Assembly: GCA_021155205.1 (NCBI GenBank)
Contig: JAJNPS010000049.1
Location: 1 to 23,017, forward strand
DNA length: 23,017 nt
From: Rhodobacterales bacterium
GTDB taxonomy: Bacteria > Pseudomonadota > Alphaproteobacteria > Rhodobacterales > Rhodobacteraceae
Direction of reading: 5' to 3'
Shown: positions 20,376 to 23,017 of the stretch, piece by piece
How the letters are laid out: each line of letters begins with the position of its first letter
Numbering within the stretch: the first letter of the stretch is position 1
Position numbers and translations under genes: made by a program
The notes under the pieces: model-generated
The model's database searches: none
The model's input: only the letters and a program-made list of their open reading frames with translations
What the model was told of the DNA's origin: nothing

Positions 20376-21014
20376 ATGAATGAACACCTGTCTGCCAAAC
20401 GCGCGCCCGAAACGGCAGTCTTTGTCGAAAACGACGGGCGCACGAACCTGAACCCGGCTGGAATCAAGTTCCTGGCACTGGTCGGCGAAGACTACCGGTG
20501 CCACGGGCATGCGTTGTTTTCCCCCGGATTCTGGGCGTTGTTTTGGCACCGGTTCGGCAACTGGCGGATGGGCGTCAGGTCGCGGGCGCTGCGGGTTCCC
20601 CTGTCCGTTGTCTATCGCCTGATGAACTTCATGGTGAACCGAATGGCAGGCATCGAACTGCCCTACACCGTCAGGGTCGGGCGCCGTGTCATTCTGGAAC
20701 ATTTCGGCGGCATGATCCTGGTTGCGCAATCCATCGGCAACGACGTGACGATCCGGCAAAACACCACACTTGGCATCGCCCGGCTGGACGACCGTTCGGG
20801 GCGGCCGGTGATCGGTGATGGAGTGGAGCTTGGCGCCGGGGTCGTTGTGCTTGGCCGGGTGGTGATCGGCGAGGATGCGGTCGTGGGCGCGAATGCCGTC
20901 GTCGTCAAATCGGTGCCGCCGCTGGCAGTCGTCGGCGGCGTTCCGGCAAAGCTGATCCGCATGCGCACGAGGGACGAGGCCGCCCTTGGGCGAGCATTGC
21001 GGCTGCAAAGCTGA
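20376..21014 (+). CDS. Serine-acetyltransferase-like hexapeptide-repeat acetyltransferase
   Basis: The product of about 212 residues has an N-terminal helical part like CysE (FLALVGEDYRCHGHALFSPGFWALFWHRFGNW) and a C-terminal left-handed beta-helix with hexapeptide repeats (IGNDVTIRQNTTLGIA, then IGDGVELGAGVVVLGRVVIGEDAVVGANAVV). LEHFGG supplies the equivalent of the first catalytic His of CysE. The second His, in the CysE HPKIG segment, appears to be Arg here (RPVIG). Proteins of this type are common in exopolysaccharide gene clusters, so it may acetylate a sugar rather than make O-acetylserine; that is inference. The start is uncertain: ATGs at 20355 and 20376 both lack a good ribosome binding site. 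It runs opposite to, and is inserted between, tRNA-Trp and secE. Confidence 0.82.
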   Translation: MNEHLSAKRAPETAVFVENDGRTNLNPAGIKFLALVGEDYRCHGHALFSPGFWALFWHRFGNWRMGVRSRALRVPLSVVYRLMNFMVNRMAGIELPYTVRVGRRVILEHFGGMILVAQSIGNDVTIRQNTTLGIARLDDRSGRPVIGDGVELGAGVVVLGRVVIGEDAVVGANAVVVKSVPPLAVVGGVPAKLIRMRTRDEAALGRALRLQS

Positions 21015-21062
21015 GCCTTCCCGGTCTGGCTGTGTAATGTGCGTGGCGGCAAGGTGGCCGTT

Positions 21063-21138
21063 TGGCAGGGGCAGCAGGGCTTGAACCCGCGACCTACGGT
21101 TTTGGAGACCGTCGCTCTACCAACTGAGCTATACCCCT
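21063..21138 (-). tRNA. trnW: tRNA-Trp (anticodon CCA)
   Basis: On the minus strand the 76-base cloverleaf is complete. The acceptor stem pairs AGGGGTA with TGCCCCT, with one G-T pair; the D-arm reads GCTCAGTTGGTAGAGC. The anticodon stem ACGGT/ACCGT holds the loop CTCCAAA with anticodon CCA, and the T-arm loop is TTCAAGC. The discriminator G and CCA end are encoded. tRNA-Trp near secE and tuf is the usual arrangement in this group. Upstream, TTGATT and TAACCC with a 17-base spacer could form its promoter, with weak support. Confidence 0.97.
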
Positions 21139-21174
21139 ATGCGGCGCAGGGGTTACGGCAGGTGCCACGGAAAA

Positions 21175-21405
21175 TCAAGGGGCATTCCCACGTGCAACGG
21201 TCCCTTCCGGTTCCATCCGCAACTCCGTAAGGCTGCCCCCCGGCGCCGTCCTGCCGGTCGGCGCGCCCATGATCAGCGCCGGACCGCCGGTCTGGCACAT
21301 GCCAGCTTTTTCGGCAACAGACCGCGTGCGGCAGATCGATGTTTCGGCCATATTCTGCAGGTTTTTCAAGGCTTCAGCCAAGGCCCTTGAGCCTGGCTGC
21401 GACAT
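21175..21405 (-). CDS. Possible small hypothetical protein upstream of tRNA-Trp
   Basis: An open frame of 76 residues starts MSQPGSRALAEALKNLQNMAE and has GGAGAGG about 8 bases before its ATG. The stop lies 36 bases before the tRNA-Trp gene, on the same strand. I do not recognise any domain; there is no signal peptide or membrane helix, and the C-terminal half is rich in Gly, Pro and Thr. Third-position GC looks weaker than in the confirmed genes nearby. It could be a chance frame in the roughly 340-base spacer that should also carry the promoter of the EF-hand gene on the other strand. Confidence 0.3.
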   Translation of the reverse strand: MSQPGSRALAEALKNLQNMAETSICRTRSVAEKAGMCQTGGPALIMGAPTGRTAPGGSLTELRMEPEGTVARGNAP

Positions 21406-21477
21406 GGCCCACCTCTCCAGCAGGAGCCGGATCGCCCTCAAAATTCCCCGGCTCCGAAAACCCAAAGGAGAACGATC

Positions 21478-21717
21478 ATGACAAAACTTCACCTCGCGAT
21501 TCCCGCGGTTCTTGTCGGCCTCAGCCTGTCGCCGGCGATGGCGCAAGAGGTGGCGGATGCGGATGGCAACGGCACCTATTCACTGGAAGAACTGATGGTG
21601 TCCTATCCGAGCCTGACGGCAGAGGTCTATGCCACGATCGACACCAATGCCGATGGCGCGGTGGATGCAACGGAACTGAAGGCCGCCCAGGACGCGGGTA
21701 CGCTGAAAGCAGGCTAA
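21478..21717 (+). CDS. Small secreted EF-hand calcium-binding protein
   Basis: The 79-residue product has a signal peptide (about residues 1-22, hydrophobic core LAIPAVLVGLSLSP, likely cut after AMA), so it should be periplasmic or secreted. Two canonical 12-residue calcium loops follow: DADGNGTYSLEE at 27-38 and DTNADGAVDATE at 55-66, each with acidic ligands at positions 1 and 12. The first loop begins only about four residues after the likely cleavage site, so it has almost no entering helix. AAAGGAG gives a strong ribosome binding site, and a good terminator follows. Its function is unknown; calcium sensing or buffering at the cell surface is a reasonable guess. Confidence 0.88.
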   Translation: MTKLHLAIPAVLVGLSLSPAMAQEVADADGNGTYSLEELMVSYPSLTAEVYATIDTNADGAVDATELKAAQDAGTLKAG

Positions 21718-21815
21718 CGGCCCTCGGCCGTCGCATTTGGCAAGGCCTGCCGGTCCCCGGGATCTGGCCCGCCCTCCCCCATGCCCGGGTCGGCCCTCCG
21801 GCACCTTTGCCAGGG

Positions 21816-21849
21816 AAAGACCCCGCACCCGTCAGGTGTGGGGTCTTTT
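21816..21849 (+). terminator. Rho-independent terminator of the EF-hand gene
   Basis: AAAGACCCCGCACC (21816-21829) pairs with GGTGTGGGGTCTTT (21835-21848), with one G-T wobble, around a 5-base loop and ends in TCTTTTC. The AAAGA arm opposite gives a U-rich 3' end on the plus strand. It lies about 100 bases after the EF-hand stop. Confidence 0.85.
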
Positions 21850-22422
21850 CTGTCAGACATGCCGCCTGCGACCTGCATGTGCCAATCATGTGCGCCTTGT
21901 CGTGACGAATGCCTGCCAGTTCGCCCAACGCAGATTGATACGCGGGACATCCTTTCACTTGCTTTCTGGTCGGCTGTCTGACGGCAGAACCGCGATCCAC
22001 TGTTGCCGGAAAGGCTCTTGCTGGCAGGTGCGGGGGGCGTGGCGCGGGGACGTTCCGGCTATCCCGCCCCGGCTGATCTCACACCCAGAATACAACTGGC
22101 CGGACACGCATCGCGCGCCCGGCCAAACTCGTTAAGGACCTTGTTGCCGCTGACCTTTGCCCCGGCGCAACTCCAGTCGGCACGCCTAACCCGAAATCAT
22201 CGGCCCTGGTTCGGTGTCGCCGCGCGCCCCGAACGCCGCGCATCCTCGGCCTGACTGTTGAGCCTGTCGCGAAGGTGTCATTCGGCAGGCCGAAGTCGGC
22301 ACTTGATTGTCACACGTAAACCCTTCGATCCCGGCAGGGAAGCCGGTTGGGGAGGTGGACCATGGCTTCCTCAGAAAGATGGTCACGTTTCGGTGATTCT
22401 AGCGGACCGGCATTTGCCTGGG
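21850..22422. other. Gene-free stretch of about 570 bases
   Basis: No supported gene is seen here on either strand. Frames such as 22003-22254 on the plus strand are rich in Arg, Ala and Pro, lack a family match, and look like by-products of high GC. Small inverted repeats occur, for example TGGCCGG/CCGGCCA (22097-22103 with 22119-22125) and TTCGG/CCGAA (22281-22285 with 22290-22294). It may be the remains of a lost gene, a small RNA locus, or spacer. Confidence 0.5.
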
Positions 22423-22440
22423 GTAGTAGCCAACTACTAC
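22423..22440. repeat. 18-base hairpin GTAGTAG-CCAA-CTACTAC
   Basis: A perfect 7-base-pair inverted repeat with a 4-base loop sits 15 bases past the stop of the ribbon-helix-helix gene. On the plus strand a TTTTT run begins 6 bases after it; on the minus strand no T-run follows. It is not a clean terminator for the neighbouring minus-strand gene. It may be a 3' stabilising stem or a protein-binding palindrome. Confidence 0.5.
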
Positions 22441-22455
22441 AGTCCGTTTTTCTGC

Positions 22456-22755
22456 CTATTCCGCAGCGATCCGTTTTCCGGCACGGGAAACCTGATCAAG
22501 TTCTCCCAGATGGATCGTGCAGGCACAGCGCAAAAGCGAGGTGAAATTCGAAGCCTCGCCATGCAGTTCCAGAACTTCGGAATGCAGTTTGGACAGGAAC
22601 GCAGGGGTGGAGCTGCCGTCCTTTTCGGCCATCCGCTCGACGATGCCCCAGAAGGCCCGCTCCAGCCGGATCGAGGTTGACTGGCCATTCAGGCGCAGCC
22701 GTCGCGTCACATATTCATAGCGGGCGGGATCCTGCCCTGCAAAAATCTGGCACAT
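22456..22755 (-). CDS. Ribbon-helix-helix domain protein (RHH_4-like)
   Basis: The 99-residue protein contains the segment STSIRLERAFWGIVERMAEKDGSSTPAFLSKLHSEV (residues 26-61). It matches the pattern of the PF13467-type ribbon-helix-helix domain: a short basic beta strand (TSIRLE), then two helices. Such domains often bind DNA as dimers, but this subfamily has poorly known targets. The MCQIFAGQDP N-terminus is typical of short alphaproteobacterial members. The ATG at 22755 has GGGGGAGAG upstream; longer in-frame extensions run into the tuf terminator and are not credible. It lies between tuf and tRNA-Trp, with a possible TTGACG promoter of its own. Confidence 0.82.
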   Translation of the reverse strand: MCQIFAGQDPARYEYVTRRLRLNGQSTSIRLERAFWGIVERMAEKDGSSTPAFLSKLHSEVLELHGEASNFTSLLRCACTIHLGELDQVSRAGKRIAAE

Positions 22756-22785
22756 CGCTGGCTCTCCCCCGCGTGATGTTGCCAA

Positions 22786-22814
22786 ACTGTGGGCCGGATC
22801 GGGCGAATCGTCAA
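22786..22814 (-). promoter_or_regulatory. Candidate promoter of the ribbon-helix-helix gene
   Basis: On the minus strand TTGACG (22809-22814) is a good -35 box. The hexamer 17 bases downstream, CACAGT (22786-22791), is a weak -10. It lies between the tuf terminator and the gene, where a promoter is expected. Only the -35 part is convincing. Confidence 0.4.
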
Positions 22815-22833
22815 ATCGGCAGTCGACGGCATG

Positions 22834-22863
22834 AAAAAAGCGCGCCGGGTTGCCCGGGCGCGC
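22834..22863 (-). terminator. Rho-independent terminator after tuf
   Basis: On the minus strand a stem of about 10 base pairs with one bulge (GCGCGCC-GGG at 22840-22849 against CCC-G-GGCGCGC at 22853-22863) has a 3-base loop and is followed by TTTTTT (22834-22839). It lies 28 bases after the tuf stop. It is the expected end of the tuf transcript. Confidence 0.9.
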
Positions 22864-22891
22864 CTCTTTATGCCTGATCCTACTGTCCCGA

Positions 22892-23017
22892 TTACTCGAT
22901 GATTTTGCTGACGACGCCAGCGCCGACGGTGCGGCCGCCTTCGCGGATGGCAAAGCGCAGCTTTTCTTCCATCGCGATGGGGGCGATCAGCTCGACATTG
23001 AACTTCAGGTTGTCGCC
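22892..23017 (-). CDS. tuf: Elongation factor Tu, C-terminal end (partial)
   Basis: The last 41 codons of EF-Tu are present and the rest lies beyond the right edge. The visible sequence GDNLKFNVELIAPIAMEEKL, then FAIREGGRTVGAGVVSKIIE, is the conserved domain III end of EF-Tu, the GTPase that delivers aminoacyl-tRNA to the ribosome. A strong terminator follows. Position next to the tRNA-Trp/secE region is typical of the tuf copy upstream of secE in many proteobacteria. Confidence 0.97.
   Translation of the reverse strand, partial: GDNLKFNVELIAPIAMEEKLRFAIREGGRTVGAGVVSKIIE

Noticed and set aside
22258..22680. A 140-codon plus-strand frame overlapping the ribbon-helix-helix gene
   Set aside because: Its second half is antisense to the recognised domain gene, it has no ribosome binding site that I can see, and no family resemblance.

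Overview
The window is a stretch of chromosome from an alphaproteobacterium, most likely Rhodobacterales (Rhodobacteraceae in the broad sense). Three things point there: high GC with strong G/C third positions; the sequences of RpoB, RpoC, L10 and SecE, which read like those of that group; and the conserved order tuf - tRNA-Trp - secE - nusG - rplK - rplA - rplJ - rplL - rpoB - rpoC - rpsL - rpsG - fusA. Palindromic intergenic repeats with a GTAGGGYG core, which I associate with this group, also occur. No species can be named from the sequence alone.

All of this machinery is on the minus strand, so transcription runs from the right end (tuf 3' end at 22892-23017) to the left end (fusA at 45-2165). 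Right to left: tuf (partial) and its terminator; a small ribbon-helix-helix gene; a gene-free stretch of about 570 bases; a secreted EF-hand protein on the plus strand; tRNA-Trp(CCA); a serine-acetyltransferase-like gene on the plus strand; secE, nusG, rplK, rplA and a strong terminator; a GT61-type glycosyltransferase; rplJ-rplL behind a promoter and a structured L10-type leader; a GT4-type glycosyltransferase; rpoB-rpoC and a strong terminator; a PF11316-type (putative rhamnosyl) glycosyltransferase with a DMT/EamA transporter; and finally rpsL-rpsG-fusA behind a near-consensus promoter.

The core genes encode ribosomal proteins (L11, L1, L10, L7/L12, S12, S7), the RNA polymerase beta and beta' subunits, NusG, SecE, EF-G and EF-Tu. 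All complete genes look intact. RpsL has Lys at 43 and 88, and the rifampicin-determining region of RpoB matches the sensitive form, so no resistance substitutions are visible.

The main oddity is that this ancient cluster has been opened at nearly every operon junction, and the inserted genes are mostly cell-envelope glycan functions: three different glycosyltransferases, one hexapeptide acetyltransferase and one small-molecule exporter-like protein. The core multi-gene blocks (secE-nusG-rplKA, rplJL, rpoBC, rpsLG-fusA) are uninterrupted. The GT4 gene between rplL and rpoB has no canonical terminator on either side, so it may be co-transcribed with RNA polymerase genes. Other items worth a second look are a terminator-like hairpin between secE and nusG, a candidate L1 operator before rplK, competing G/C-tract hairpins just before rplJ, and palindromic repeats between rpoB and rpoC and after fusA.
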